Assembly (NCBI GenBank): GCA_007449985.2
Contig: VIIQ02000127.1
Span: 124,001 to 188,000 of the forward strand
DNA from: Desmodesmus armatus
Taxonomy: Eukaryota > Chlorophyta > Chlorophyceae > Sphaeropleales > Scenedesmaceae
Direction of reading: 5' to 3'
DNA length: 64,000 nt
Program-made: the position numbers and the translations under genes
Notes under the pieces: model-generated
What the model was told of the DNA's origin: nothing
Database searches by the model: none
What the model saw: the letters and a program-made list of their open reading frames with translations, nothing else
In this document: one piece after another, positions 46,302 to 58,148 of the stretch
Layout of the letters: each line of letters starts with the position of its first letter
Numbering within the stretch: position 1 is the stretch's first letter

Positions 46302-49300
46302 TCAGCTCACAACTGCAAAGTCCTCAAGCGGCTTCATGCAGAAGGGACACACCCCTGTGAGGTCCTGCTGCCGCCACCGCCCCGCACAGCTGGCACACAT
46401 ACACAGGCAGCCACAGGGCAGGCAGCAGGTGTTGGCCGGCCCTCCCCACACAGCCGGCACCCCAGCCCCATCACATCCCGCTCATCATCATCCAGCACTG
46501 CATTGGCCATGGAGAAGGCGGGGTGCTGGTGGTCGTCCAGCATGTCCGCCTCAACACCACGCACACCACCCCCACCCAACAGAGGACGGCTCCCCGGCGC
46601 CAGACCACCCATAGTGCTCACACCCAAGTTGGGACCCCGCACACCCCGCAGGGCTGCGCCGCTTGGCCCGCCCACCGCACCCAGGCTGCCTGCACGCGCC
46701 ATGTCAGCCCTGGAGGGGCCGGGCCCTGCCAGGCCGAGTGCAGAGCCAGCTGGTGGGCCGAGGTCACTGGACAGCCGCCCAGGCACAGGCTGTCCGACAG
46801 AGCCGTAGCTGCCAGGAGACAGCAGGGCGTCAGATGCTGCTGAAGCACCCCAGAAACTGCTGGCCAGATGCTGCTGCTGCTGCTGCCGCTGCAGCTGTGC
46901 CAGCTGGCCCCCAGGCGGCAGCCCCTGTGAGCCCAGCGACCCACTACCCAGCAGCTGCCCCTGTACCCCACCCACACCAGGGCCAGACCCAGCCCCCAGC
47001 AAGCCCCCAGACCCCAGCTGTGGCAGCGAGCCATTACCCTGCAGAGCGCCTGCAGCCTGGCCTTGCAGCTGTGCAGCCAGCATGCGCTGCTGGTGCAGCA
47101 GCTGCAGCTGGGTCAGCGCCTGCTGCTGCTGCAGCTGGGAGTCCTGCAAGAGTGGTCCCAATGGAAGGGCTGAGCTGATAGCAGTCTGAGCAGCAGCGGC
47201 CTGCTCAAGCAGCTGCATAGCCATGTGCCGCTCTTGCTGCTGCTGCTGGGTCAGCAGTGCCGACGAGCTGGCCCCATGCAAGCTTTGCAGCGCCTGCTGC
47301 TGCAGGTTGCTGACAAGCTGCTGTGGCTGTGTGGACGCCAGCATGCTGAGGCGGGACTGCTGCTGCAGCGGCTGCTGCTGGAACAGGCCTGGGCCCGGCT
47401 GCTGTGCTGACAGGGGAGGAGGCACATGCGGCGACAACGGCTGCTGCTGCTGCTGGAGATGCTGTTGGAACTGCTGCAGCTGCTGCTGCCTGGAGGGCAG
47501 CTGCTGTGGAGGCAGCTCCGGGTCCTCAGGCACCAGCTGCTGCTGCACCTCCGGCTGCTGCTGTTGCTGGAGACGGGGAGGCTCAGGCGGCCCCACAGCG
47601 GGCTGCGGCCTTCCTAGCACCCGTGGTGAGATGGGGTCGCTACTGGACCCGACACCAACAGTAGCCGGCTTGCCTGCTGCAGCAGCTGCTGCGATGGCAG
47701 CCTGGTCAGCCTGCAGGCGCTGCTGTTGCTGCTGCTCCCAAGCACGCCGCGCAGCTGCCTCCTGCTTCTGCCTGGCGCGCTCCTCCTCTTGCTCCTGCTG
47801 CTGCTTCCGGAGCTGCTCCTGCTCCTGCTGCTGCCGCAGAGCCTGCTGCTTGCGTTGAGCATCAAGCTCCCGCTGCCGCTGCATCTCCCGCTCCCGCTGC
47901 TGCTGCTCCTGTTGCTGCTGAAGGCGTTGCTGCTGCCGTACCTCCTCCGCCCGCTGCTGCTGCAACCGCAGCTGCTCCTCCTGCTGCTGCTGCTGTAGCC
48001 GTGCCTGCTGCTCCTGCTGCTCCTTGAGCTCCCGCTGCTTCTCAGCCTGCTGCTGTTGCTGCTGTAGCAATGCCAGCTTGGCCTCGGCACGCTGCAAGTG
48101 GTGGACACACAAGCGGGGCAGTCAAACCAGATGTTTTTGACGGTCAATGGGTCAAGGTGGGCGCAATCAGTATGCAGCTCAAAGTCCTGCACCTGCATTC
48201 AACTTCCCACCATCTTCGAGCAAGTGCTTCGGCTACAGTGCGGATCGAGCAAGTACTTCATTTACTGTGCTGGCCACCTCTTCCCTGTAAGCTCGCAGCA
48301 ACAGGCACCGTGATCACCAAAACCAAAATCCTTGCACTGCGCAGACGATGCAACTGTTGTCCATGGTTGCTATGCTGACACACCTTGCCTGTGAATCTCC
48401 CTGGCCGGGCCACACCATCACCCCCCTCCCACCATGATCATCCCCCCCCCCCCCACCACCACCACCACCCGGCCCCCCCAGCCGCCTCACCTGCAGCAGG
48501 TCATCCTCCAGCAGGCACCTGCACACCTTGGCAGCCCCCAGCGCCTCCTCCAGCTCAGGCAGGCGGGGTGAGCGCGCCGTCAAGGCTGCGCTGAGGGCCT
48601 TGCGTGCAGGGTCCACGGCCTGCAGGCGCTGCAGCACCTTGCGCCCGTACTTGACACTGATGCCCGCCTCAGCACAGCGCGGCAGCATCTCAGTCACCCT
48701 GCGCAGCATAGTAGCAGCCACAGACCAACAACCCACTCAGCAACCAGTTGCCGACGTGCCCAGCAACATGGAAAGCCTGATCCAGGATGCAAACAAATAA
48801 GAGACAGCAAGCCTCAGGTGCGGAACTGTCTGCGCTCTGCTCATGTACCTGCAGCACACCTGGCACACACAACGGGCACAGCCCAGGTTGCTTGCAGGGA
48901 CCAAAGTAATCCAACAGCTGGGGTGCAACTGCAGGCGAGATCACTACCATCATCTGTCTGAAGTTTCTTGTCCCCAAACCCAACACAGCAGCCCCCCCTA
49001 CCTTGTCAGCATCTGTGGCTGCTGCCGTGCTTCCTTGCAGCGTGCTGCTGCCTCCAGCAGGGCCTCCCACTCCCTCCGCAGTGCCTCATTACCCTCGTCG
49101 CCAAACAGCTCAGAGCCAGACCCGCCACAGCCATCAGCTGAGGTTGAGGCACCACCAGGGGTGCCGGGCGCCAGCTGGTGGTCTGCAGCAACAAGAGAAG
49201 CACCAGGGCAGAGGCAGCCGCCGGGACCGTTACAACTCTGCTTCAACTACGTGCAGTTGCTGTGCTGTCCGAGCCGGGCCAACGCTGTTACATAGTCCAT

Positions 49301-52300
49301 CTAACAGGATTGCTGCAGCTGCCCATTCCGGACCCCGCTGTGCAACGACGCCTTGCCGAACAACTTGCATAATACACCTCCCACCCACCACACTGCTGCT
49401 GCTCACCTTGAATCGCTGCCGGCTCCCTGTGCAGTTCACTGCTGCTCCTGCTGGCCAGCTGGTGGGGTCCGTCCTGTGCATGCCTGCCAACCTGGTGCTG
49501 CTGCTGCTTATGCGAATGCGAATGACTGCTGCCGTCTGTGACACTGGACTTGATGGCATCCTCCCTGCCCTGCCGCGAGTCGTGAAGGGCATCCCAGCCA
49601 CTGCTGCCGTTTGACAGCAGCTGCTGACGCTGCTGTGGCTGCTGCTGTTTGGTAGGCACCTGCTGAACTTGCAGGTGCTGCTGCTGCTGCTGGGGCTCCG
49701 GTGCAGCTGACAAGGCGTCATCTGCTGCGTCCTGCTCCAGCAAGCCGATCTTGCCCTTGCCTGCAGCAACACACATATCGCATACTTGTCAATGCCCCAC
49801 ACCTTCACGCGCAGCACCCTGCATGGTCGCTGAGCCAAGGCCAAAGCCGAGCCAAGCAACCGCTGCAGCCCCTGCTCCGCTGTACAAGGTGACACGGCCA
49901 AGATCGGAAACAAGCAATGCAGTGCCAGCCTTTCCTACTGCTGGTGTTTGCTAGCAAGTGCATTTTACACTGTGAGTTGGCCCCACCTTTCTTCTTCTTC
50001 TTTGCTGATGCTGAACCAGCCGCTGCCTTGGCTGCTGCCCTGGCTGCCTCCTCCTTCTCCAGCTGCTCAAGCAGCTCGGCAGCAGCACGCGCGGCCTCCT
50101 GCTCCTTGGCCCGCAGCTCAGCAGCATCCAGCTCAGCACACCCGCCACGCGTGCGGCTCTGCTTCACCTGCGCAACACAAACACGCAGAAACGCACATGG
50201 CATGTCAACAAAACTTGCACCACAGCCACACTCACACACCCAACCACACACAGCGTTGAAAGCAAACACAAGGCATGCGAGCCACGTCACGCAGGCACAA
50301 CGTCACTCAGCAGGGGACAATCTGCCTTCCAGTCTCCAGCACATGTGATGTGTGGCTGTCACATCGCTGCATAGGACACTGGCCCCCCAGCTGTTGCCCT
50401 GCCTCAGCCAATACCACAGGACCTACCTTGCGCTTCTCCTGCATCTTCACCCGCAGCTGCAGCTTCTTCAGCGCGTCCACCGCACTCTGCCGGCCGCTGC
50501 CCTCAGCCAGCTCCAAAGGCGTGTTGCCATCAGCATCAACATGCCCCACATCTGCACCCCGCCCAGCCAGGAGATAGATGCAGTCGGTGCTGCCGTACAT
50601 GGCTGCATAGCTGAGGGCTGTCCGGCCAGCACGGTCGGGCGTGTCGACATGCGCCCCACCCTCCAGCAGCGCCTCAGCAGCACTCGACCTACACAGCACA
50701 CAAGCCCAACACAGCAACATGGCTCACAGAGGGGTACACACGGCCAGCACATCATAAGCTACCGATGCTGCACCCCACTCGCAATGCCGGCCTGTTGGCT
50801 ACGCAATGCTAACATGCCGTCAAAAACGTCACAGCTGATGGATCGCTCCTGCTGAGCTGCTGCTGCTGTTGTGATGTGCTGACCTGTCTGAGAAGACTGC
50901 CACCATGAGAGCGGTGTAGCCGTTGTCGTCGGTGGCCTCAGGGTCCGCCCCGCAGTCAACCAGCGCCTTGACTGCTGCGGTGTGGCCGTTGTTGGCGGCA
51001 TGCATCAGCGGCCGTCCCCGCCGTATGCTGTCTGTCTCCTCCATGTCAGCATCCCACTCGGCCAGCAGCCGGATGATCTCTGCCTGACCCACCTGGGAGG
51101 ACAGCACAACGAGCACAGGGCAACACACAGGGCAGCTTGTGAGCCAACAGGCACAGACGCCTTGTGCAAGCTGACCCACCCTCCCAGCTGTGCGGCTTGC
51201 GGGAGTTGTGCAACCAGGGCAGCTCTGGCAGCGCAACTGCAAGGGCTGCATTTGCAGTGCGCCACCTTCCCAACCCTCCAGCACCTACTAAAAGCAAAAG
51301 CCACGAAAGTGGAGGCTGCGCTGCTGCTATCATACGCTGTGCAGACACTGCTGCACTGCCCGGCACACTGTCACGCACATGCATCTACCATGCTGATGTG
51401 GGACGGACTGTAACTGCTTGCAGCTGTGCTCAACTGACAACTAGCGCGTGCTGGCCGCTCCAGCAGGCTGCCGCCACATGCCACACCTGTGCTGCGCTGA
51501 TGATGAGGTATGTCGCAATTTCTGGGGCTGTTCCAGGCTCCAGCACACCCTCAGCCTCAGAGTCCTCAATCTGCACATGTGGGCAGCACACAGCGCACAG
51601 CACAAAGCAGTCACATAGTGTTCACTGCCTCCCGAGGTGACACTGCCTTGGATTTGTAGTTGCCTTGCTGTTGCATGTATAGGATGGTGCACTGCTGAAG
51701 CAAGGCTTGACTGCTACAAAGTCACAGCACCACTATCAAGGTGCAATCGCCCACCTCCAGAAAGATCTCCCTTAGGCGTATGACGTCTCCAGACTCCACA
51801 CACCCCATCATCTCCTCTGCACGTGCGCGGTGCTCTTCCGTTACACGCATGTCCAAGTCAGGTGAGTCATCGTACACGTTGGCCAGGGCATACTTGATCT
51901 GCACCAGCTTGTTCCTGAGGAGCAAGGGCAGCACAATGCGCCGTGCCATCAGTCAACAGCAAGGCTGCACAGATCATGCCAGCAAGCATGAGGCCAGCAT
52001 GCACTGCTGTAGGGTGATGTGACTGCATTTACTTGACCAGCACCCGCTGCTGGCAGCACAAGAGGCACAGGATGTGACTTAGACGACCATCCAGCCTGCT
52101 GCATTGCTGGCGGACTGCCAGCAGCCAAAAGCACCAACAGCAAAAAGGAGGCGTCCCACTCACTCCACGTCCTCCCTGATGGGTCCGGCTCTGCGCATGC
52201 ACCGCGCACATGTGCACACCCCCTCGCCAAAGCCGCTGTAGCTCTGCTTCATACGAGACAGGCTGCTGAGGCTGTTCAAGCCGTTGGCTTCCCCTACTAG

Positions 52301-52357
52301 GTCGCATGCTGCCTGCAGGGTGGAAGCTGCCGTGGCCAGGGATGATATCCGTGGCAT
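46302..52357 (-). CDS. Ankyrin-repeat, coiled-coil, poly-Q, RING-finger protein (putative E3 ligase), one-base frameshift in RING
   Basis: Ten exons join in phase: 52357-52164, 51914-51755, 51570-51487, 51092-50884, 50688-50427, 50167-49987, 49760-49407, 49182-49002, 48698-48491, 48091-46302. With one base restored the product is about 1207 residues. In order: a Cys cluster CTCARC near residue 55 (like the post-SET of SMYD proteins, but without a SET domain), an acidic helical part, ankyrin repeats (about 165-300; RPLMHAANNGHTAAVKAL, YTALMVAV, RTALSYAAMYGS, NTPLELAEGS), a basic coiled coil ending in five lysines, Gln-rich linkers, a helical segment, then a long Gln/Arg coiled coil and Gly/Pro/Gln region. 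The C-terminus is a RING: CRLCGEG, CCLPCGCLCMCASC, GVCPFCMKPLEDF. The RING is split by a frame change at plus-strand C-run 46440-46442, which needs one more C; as assembled the frame ends at 46334. Likely a ubiquitin ligase of the plant XBAT-like ankyrin-RING type; substrate unknown. An upstream exon with an additional domain is possible. Confidence 0.8.
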
Positions 52358-53481
52358 GGTGATTCCCTGCACAGGTGCAACAACAGGAAGGTACCAGCAG
52401 CCAGCAGGGCAGCTCAGCCAAGGACTTGGACTGCTGCTGCTGTGATGGGTGAAGGGGTCCAGCCCAGTGGAAGCTGGGGGTCTTGAGCCTGTGCTGCCAA
52501 GCAGTAAACGTACAAGAGAAGCATATATGAACCGTGCACGTGGCCAAACACTGGCACCAACACTACCTACAGACTACAGAAGGAGACCAGGGCACCCCAC
52601 TCACTTGACCCGGCACCACTCCAGGCTTTGCTCCTACAATGAATGCAGAACGTGCATCAACACGGAACACCTGGGCTGCTTTAGCGTGGCCTCAACACAG
52701 AACTTGAGGGAGTCGTGACTTGTGTGTACTAGCTCGATGTGCCATCAAGATTATATCGGACCACAGCTTCTTGCGAACATGCGCACATGCGCAAAGACGA
52801 ACATGCGCAAAGACGTCGACAAGGACAAGACGTCGACAAGGACAAGACAAGCTGCAAAAACCTGCAACTTGAAAATCAAAAGTCTTGTCCCTGCGTGCTC
52901 TTTGTGATTTATAACTGCTGACAACCAATGTTTGGATCGATTGAAGGATAAGTCGGCTCTTGCTGGGGACATTGGCAAGCCAGCCTGGCCTGCAGACTGA
53001 TCGTGTGTTTGCCACACGTCCCACTGGGAGAGAAGGGCACATATTTTCAAAACACCTGAATTTGATTGAGCTTTATCATGCAGCTCACAGCTAACATGGA
53101 ACAATGCCACAACATCCACACCGCCACCCCACACCCCACCCCTACCCCACCCCATGCAGCCAGACCACAAACCTGCTGCACCTTGCTACAGTTCCCATTC
53201 ACTGCAACCGCAGCGTTCAGCTGCAGCACTTGCATGTTGGAATTGGCAAACATTACTGCTCCAGGGTGCTGCAGGTGTTTGACTGAAACTGTCACTAACA
53301 AGCCCGCCCTTGAAAATCCCTGCAAGAGCCGTGAAGGCTGTAGTTTGCTTGGAATCTTGCTGATTCAGCTCCCTTCACAGTCTGTTCTTCAACCAGTGCC
53401 TTGCTGTTGTTCCTGCAACTCCCTGAATCGAGCACCACAGCCAGCAGCAGCACGTTGGAGGCCGTGTGAGAGTCCAGCAAG
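52358..53481. promoter_or_regulatory. Divergent intergenic region, ankyrin-RING gene and methyltransferase gene
   Basis: About 1.1 kb between divergent genes. Near 52791-52850 there are short direct repeats (ACATGCGCA and ACGTCGACAAGGACAAG, each repeated). A long CCCCACCCC-type pyrimidine tract lies near 53120-53150. No clear gene; upstream exons of either gene could hide here. Confidence 0.45.
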
Positions 53482-55943
53482 ATGCTGTCGAAATTCTCCT
53501 TGGGTCGCTGTAGTCAAGCGGCATGTTCTAGACTGTCAGCTGCAGCAGCAGTGCCTCACAACCCAGCGGCAGCAGCGCCATCGGCGGCAGCAGCAGCAGC
53601 AGCAGTATCACAGCACATGCCCCACAGGAGTGCCCAAAGCTCACCTGCACGTACGTGAAAGGTTCCAGTCACCGAAGTTTTGCAGCTAGTTATTGTATGT
53701 AGACTGTAAAGCAACAAGTTTGCTCCCATTGCCATGCAGTTCAGCAACAGTGGCAAAGCTGTGCACCCTGGTCCAGCAGCGCTGCAGGGCGACCGTGGCT
53801 GACGATGCTGGCACCTCAGAGTCCAGCATATACGACCGACCACAACTGTATGACGATGCATTCAGCTACAGGGACTTTGTGGCAGAGGTGCGCAGCAGCT
53901 GGCCCCGTGTCCTAGCTCCCCATGTCAGTCCCTTGCTGCCAGCTACTGCAGCTTGCATGCCGGTTAGTAGCAGTCTGACCCAGGCGACCTATGTGCTCCT
54001 GAATTGGCCAGCACTGACTTGATTGGCAGGACCAGATGTGAGGCTACATACATCATGCCCAGTGTCAGAAAGCTGACGTGTGTGTAGGGTCATTCTGTAG
54101 CGACTTGGCTGACACAGCTCCTACACTGGTTTGCAAACCACCAATGACTCGCGTGTGCGTTGCTCAGCTGTGCTGAACCAGTGGCTGTAACTGCACTGCA
54201 TCCGATGCAGGCCAAATTTCTCATGGGTGCTTACCAGCAGCATTCCCTGCCTGGTGGTAAGCTGCGCACGGTGCTGGAGTTAGGCTGTGGTCCTGCCAAC
54301 CATGCCATACAGCTAGCCAAGCGGGGTGTGCAGGCGTGGGCACTGGACAACAATGCGCACATGCTGCAGTACGCAGCAGGCAAGGCTGCTGCTGCAGGCG
54401 CAGCAGGCCTGACCACAGTGCAGGGCGATATGGCAACCTTCAGCATGCAGGTGTGCATTGCAGCCTGCAAGTGCGAGAGCTAAGCTGTGCACGCCGCAAA
54501 AGCTTGCAGGGAACACACCTGACTTTCCGACACTCCCACTGCTGTGCGACATGAGCTTTGGATCTGGTTGAGTTCTGTTGCCAATGCGTAGACGGAGATA
54601 CCTTCCAGATAACCAACAGCAGTGCGCTGTGCTGTCCCAGGTCACCCGGAGTACTAGTGTGTAGACACAGGGAGTGCATCCAGCCAATGCAACCATGGTG
54701 TGTCTCTGTGTTGCTGTGCAGGGCATGGAGGGTACATTTGACATGGTGGTGTGCATGTTGGGCACGCTGTCACATATGCTGACCAACAAGCAGGCAGCAG
54801 CAGCTTTTGGTCAAGCAGCCAGGCATTTACGGCCTGGCGGACTGCTGCTGCTGGAGCTGGCACACCCAGGTATCAATGCCACTCTCAGCCTCAGGCAGAC
54901 ACGTCATGCAGCCTGCAGCCACATAGCGTTTGTGCAACCGTTGTTGACGTAGATCATTTTGACAGGGGCATCAGTGGCATCGTTTATGTAAAAGCAACAG
55001 CCGATGTGCCGCTCCCTTGATGCAGCTGGCCAGTGTGGGTGGCTACAGAGCGCTGTGCAACTGTGTGCAGACGAGTCAGCACGTGTGTGTTTGCGTCTGC
55101 AGGAGACCTGTTTGATGGCTCGCTGCTGCTGCAAGATGTTGGTGCTGAGCTGTGGGAGGTTGAGCGTAAGGCAGGGCCCAAGCTGACGGTCATGTGGGGC
55201 ACTGACGTGGACGACTTTGACCCATGCACACAGGTGCGGTGACAAGGGTGGGAACGGCAAGGAATGTATGAGAGGTATGAGCAGTTGGTCCAGCGGCGCA
55301 TTGCTGGGATGCTGATGACCGTGGGGCCATGACTCATTGAGCGGAGTCAGAGAAGCAGCCAAAGCAACTGTCATTTGTGCTGTTGTGTGCAGGTGTTGTA
55401 CCGCACCGTGAGCATACATGAGCAGACTGGTGAGGGTGATGAATTGGGCCCCTGCCTGCTGGAGGAGGTTGTGCCCTACAGGCAGTTCACAGCACAGGAA
55501 GTTGAGCTGCTGGGCATGCTGAACGGACTGGAGGTGAGGCTCATAGCTGCTTCCTTCATAGGGTTTGTTGCAAGGGAAACACAGAGGCGCACAATCAGCC
55601 CCCATTCAGCAGCCATGCTTCATCGAGGCGCTGTTCCGTGGGGGTAGACCTCCTATGGCTTCAGAGGAAGCCGAATGCACTCGGGATTAGCCTGTTGCTC
55701 CATGCACTCAGCACTGCAGCCTCTTTCTGGCTTCCAGTTGCATGTAGAGGTAGTGTATGGTGTCAAACTTGCTGTTGATTGAGCACTATCGTCGTCACCA
55801 GGTTTGTATGTCATTGCTGTTGGCTGCAGGTGGTGGGTGTGTATGGTGACCTGGACCTGGGGGTCTCACTCACGCATGAGGATGCATTCAGGATGGTGGT
55901 GTGCCTCAGGAAGCAGGGCCAGCCAGCCGATGGTGCCCAGTAG
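53482..55943 (+). CDS. Class I SAM-dependent methyltransferase, probably organellar
   Basis: Seven exons join in phase into 364 residues: 53482-53654, 53740-53887, 54211-54450, 54722-54869, 55103-55233, 55393-55533, 55830-55943 (stop TAG). Residues 1-57 (MLSKFSLGRCSQAACSRLSA, then an Ala run) have Ser, Arg and Ala and no acids, as in plastid or mitochondrial targeting peptides. Next comes YDRPQLYDDAFSYRDFVAE, then AYQQHS and motif I VLELGCGPANHAIQLAKRG, the acidic loop WALDNN, motif GDMATF, FDMVVCMLGTLSHMLTN and HLRPGGLLLLELAHPG. This pattern is that of bacterial-like small-molecule methyltransferases with the YDxxYSYRD entry. The substrate is unknown. The exon 1 donor (AC before GTGAAA) was chosen on phase; a stronger GTACGT lies four bases earlier but is out of phase. 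Confidence 0.8.
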
Positions 55944-56206
55944 GAGATGGTCTTTTCCACAATTGTAACAGTGTACGATCTTGCACTGCAGAAATTCGAT
56001 TCAAGATTCACACTGTGCTTCTGCACGACATTGACAGCTGCTGGGGCTTGTCATTATGGGTGGCAAGGATGCACGGCAGACATGAGTGCAGAATGCGTCC
56101 AAACATGAGCAACCAAAAAACATGCAGCCTTCAGCCAGCGCACGGTGCGCAAAACAAGGTCGCCACAAATTCAAAGCTGAAACTGCTGGTACCGCCGGCA
56201 TAGACT

Positions 56207-57318
56207 TCAATGTCTCAGAATGGAGCAGCTGGCTGAGGGCCTCAACACAGCATCAACAGCGCTAGCTGCGCTGGTTAGATCATGCTGCATCGTGCTGTGA
56301 CAGCTGCGGCCAACTCCTAACAACAGACTGTGCCGGGCGGGCAGTAAGTGACACAGCCTCTGGCACACACCACAGCAGATGACTGGGTGCCTGTGGGTGC
56401 CACAGGTTGGCCTAGGCAGCACTCTCACATGTTTGTCACCCATCACAGCACAACAAGGCAACTTCAGTACTCCAAGTACTGCCAGTACTGCAGCCGGGCT
56501 GCAGCTGTTGCCCAAGTCATAATCCAGCCAACAATGGCTGGTGTGAAGGCAGCCACCACTCACAGTGTGCAGGCTGCACCACCCCCACATGCAGAGTGTA
56601 ACTGTGACACCAATGCAGCACCACACATGCACAAGTCCTTGCTCTGCATTTCTGATATGCAGATCGTGACACAGCGACTGGGAGATTGCTTCCACCCCAG
56701 CCGCTTCACAGAAACTCACTGTGGCCTCACTGCTGTTACCAGCAGTGCTGCTGCTGTTGCCAGTGGAGCTGCTGCTGGCGCCAGCGGGGCTGCTGCTGCT
56801 GCCAGCGGGATTGCTGCTGCTGCCAGCAGTGCTGCTGCTGCTGTTGCTGCTGCCACCGCTCATGGCCATGTCAGCAGCAGCAGCAGCTTCACCCGCAGCC
56901 GCACCAGCAGCAGTCACCGCAGATGTGCCAAGGCCTGCAGCAGCTGTCTGCAGCTGCTGGTGTGTTGTGGCGATACTGACAATCAGCTCCTGCACCGCCG
57001 GCACAGTGGTGCCAAACCTTGCCTCCAGCTCACTGACTTCCTCCTCAGCTGCCTGCCACTGCCCCAGCACCTCAGCTGCCAGTGCCGGTCCTGCCAGCGC
57101 TGCTACTGCTGCAGGCATGTCACGTGCCATGAGAGCTGTCAGCACCTCTATGGCCAGATCTGCATGGCCTGCTGCTGCAGCTGCCTCCGCTGCACCTGCC
57201 ATGCCCTCAACTGACAACTGCGGCGCAGCCAGCAGCAGGTGCACAATTTCCGTGTGGCCGGCGGCTGCTGCCGTGTGCAGTGGTGACTGCTGCTGTGTGT
57301 TTGGGGTATTTATGTAGA
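56207..57318 (-). pseudogene. Ankyrin gene remnant lacking its N-terminal repeats
   Basis: The frame opens without an ATG at about 57318 and begins in the middle of an ankyrin repeat (QQQSPLHTAAAAGHTEIVHL), then AAPQLSVEGMAGAAEAAAAAGHADLA and RDMPAAVAALAG. This part is closely related to the internal segment of the large ankyrin gene (AAPQLAVDGMAGAAKAAATA, RDMPAAVAVLAD near 62230-62380). After a helical stretch with ELEARFGTTVPAVQELIVSI the frame turns into Ser/Gly/Asn low complexity and then chance sequence to 56207. Its 5' end stops within 10 bp of the foldback element at 57327. Most simply a 5'-truncated duplicate, though an exon of an unplaced gene is possible. Confidence 0.6.
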
Positions 57319-57326
57319 GGTTATAT

Positions 57327-57476
57327 AACTCTCAGCAGCGGACGAGAGTGGCATAGCGAGAAATACCAGCACTCTGACGAGAACCGGCGGAGACATCCGA
57401 GCCAAGCGAGGATGTCGGAGCAGGTTCGAGTCAGAGGGCTGGTATTTCGAGCGCCACGCGAGTCGCGCTGAGAGTT
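57327..57476. mobile_element. 150-bp foldback/MITE-like element with pol III-like boxes
   Basis: The ends are perfect inverted repeats (AACTCTCAGC and GCTGAGAGTT), and the whole element folds back on itself with matching internal blocks GAAATACCAGC/GCTGGTATTTC and CTCTGAC/GTCAGAG and ACATCC/GGATGT. TGGCATAGCGAG (57349-57360) resembles a tRNA A box and GGTTCGAGTCA (57423-57433) a B box. No clear target-site duplication. It could be a non-autonomous DNA element, a tRNA-derived SINE remnant or a structured RNA gene. Confidence 0.5.
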
Positions 57477-57702
57477 GCATTACCTACTTATGCCATCGGC
57501 AGCGTTTTCCCACATTTTCAACCTCATCACATCTCATTTTCACCCTCATTAACCACATTTCCCTCATAGTGCATCATGCAAACCTCATAGTGCGTTGTCA
57601 TACCTTAAGATAGCCACAACTACCCTCATTACTCTCATAGTGCGATATGCAAACCTCATAGTGCAAACATTTGAAAAAATAACAGATTTGTAACAGGCAG
57701 CC
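57477..57702. repeat. Degenerate repeats around CTCATAGTGC
   Basis: CTCATAGTGC occurs four times, in two pairs with the same order (CTCATAGTGC, GCAAACCTCATAGTGC). The stretch grades into the GA-rich minisatellite and may be its decayed edge. Confidence 0.5.
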
Positions 57703-58148
57703 CCCTCATACCCACATTTCCCTCATCTCCCTCATCCCCCACATCTCCCTCATCCCCCACATCCACTAAATCTCCCTCATCCCCCACATCTCCCTCATCC
57801 CCCACATCTCCCTCATCCCCCACATCTGCCTCACCCCCCACATCTCCCTCATCCCCCACATCTGCCTCGGCCCCCACATCTCCCTCATCCCCCACATCTG
57901 CCTGATCTCCCTCATCCCCCACATCTCCCTCATCCCCCACATCCCCCACATCTCCCTCATCTGCCTCATCTCCCTCATCCCCCACATCTCCCTCGTCCCC
58001 CACATCTCCCTCATCCCCCACATCTCCCTCATCCCCCACATCTCCCTCATCTGCCTCATCTCCCTCATCCCCCACATCTCCCCCCTCCCCCACATCTCCC
58101 TCATCCCCCACATCTCTCTCATCCCCCACACTCCCTCAAACCCCATAT
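57703..58148. repeat. Minisatellite, C-rich on the plus strand
   Basis: About 440 bp of 9/18-bp units of the type CATCTCCCTCATCCCC, with variants. On the minus strand it reads GATGAGGGAGATGTGGGG with runs of three to five G. All six frames are open, so ORFs here (GDEGDV-like or REMWGM-like peptides) are repeat artefacts. Confidence 0.9.

Noticed and set aside
47223..47998. Plus-strand Cys/Leu-rich ORFs opposite the poly-Q region of the RING gene
   Set aside because: Antisense of CAG runs (CTG = Leu, TGC = Cys, GCT = Ala), not genes.
57349..57433. A tRNA gene at the A-box/B-box-like motifs
   Set aside because: The boxes are about 63 bases apart and the sequence does not form a cloverleaf with an anticodon arm; kept only as a foldback element.
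57703..58148. CRISPR array
   Set aside because: The repeats are contiguous without unique spacers, and the DNA is eukaryotic.
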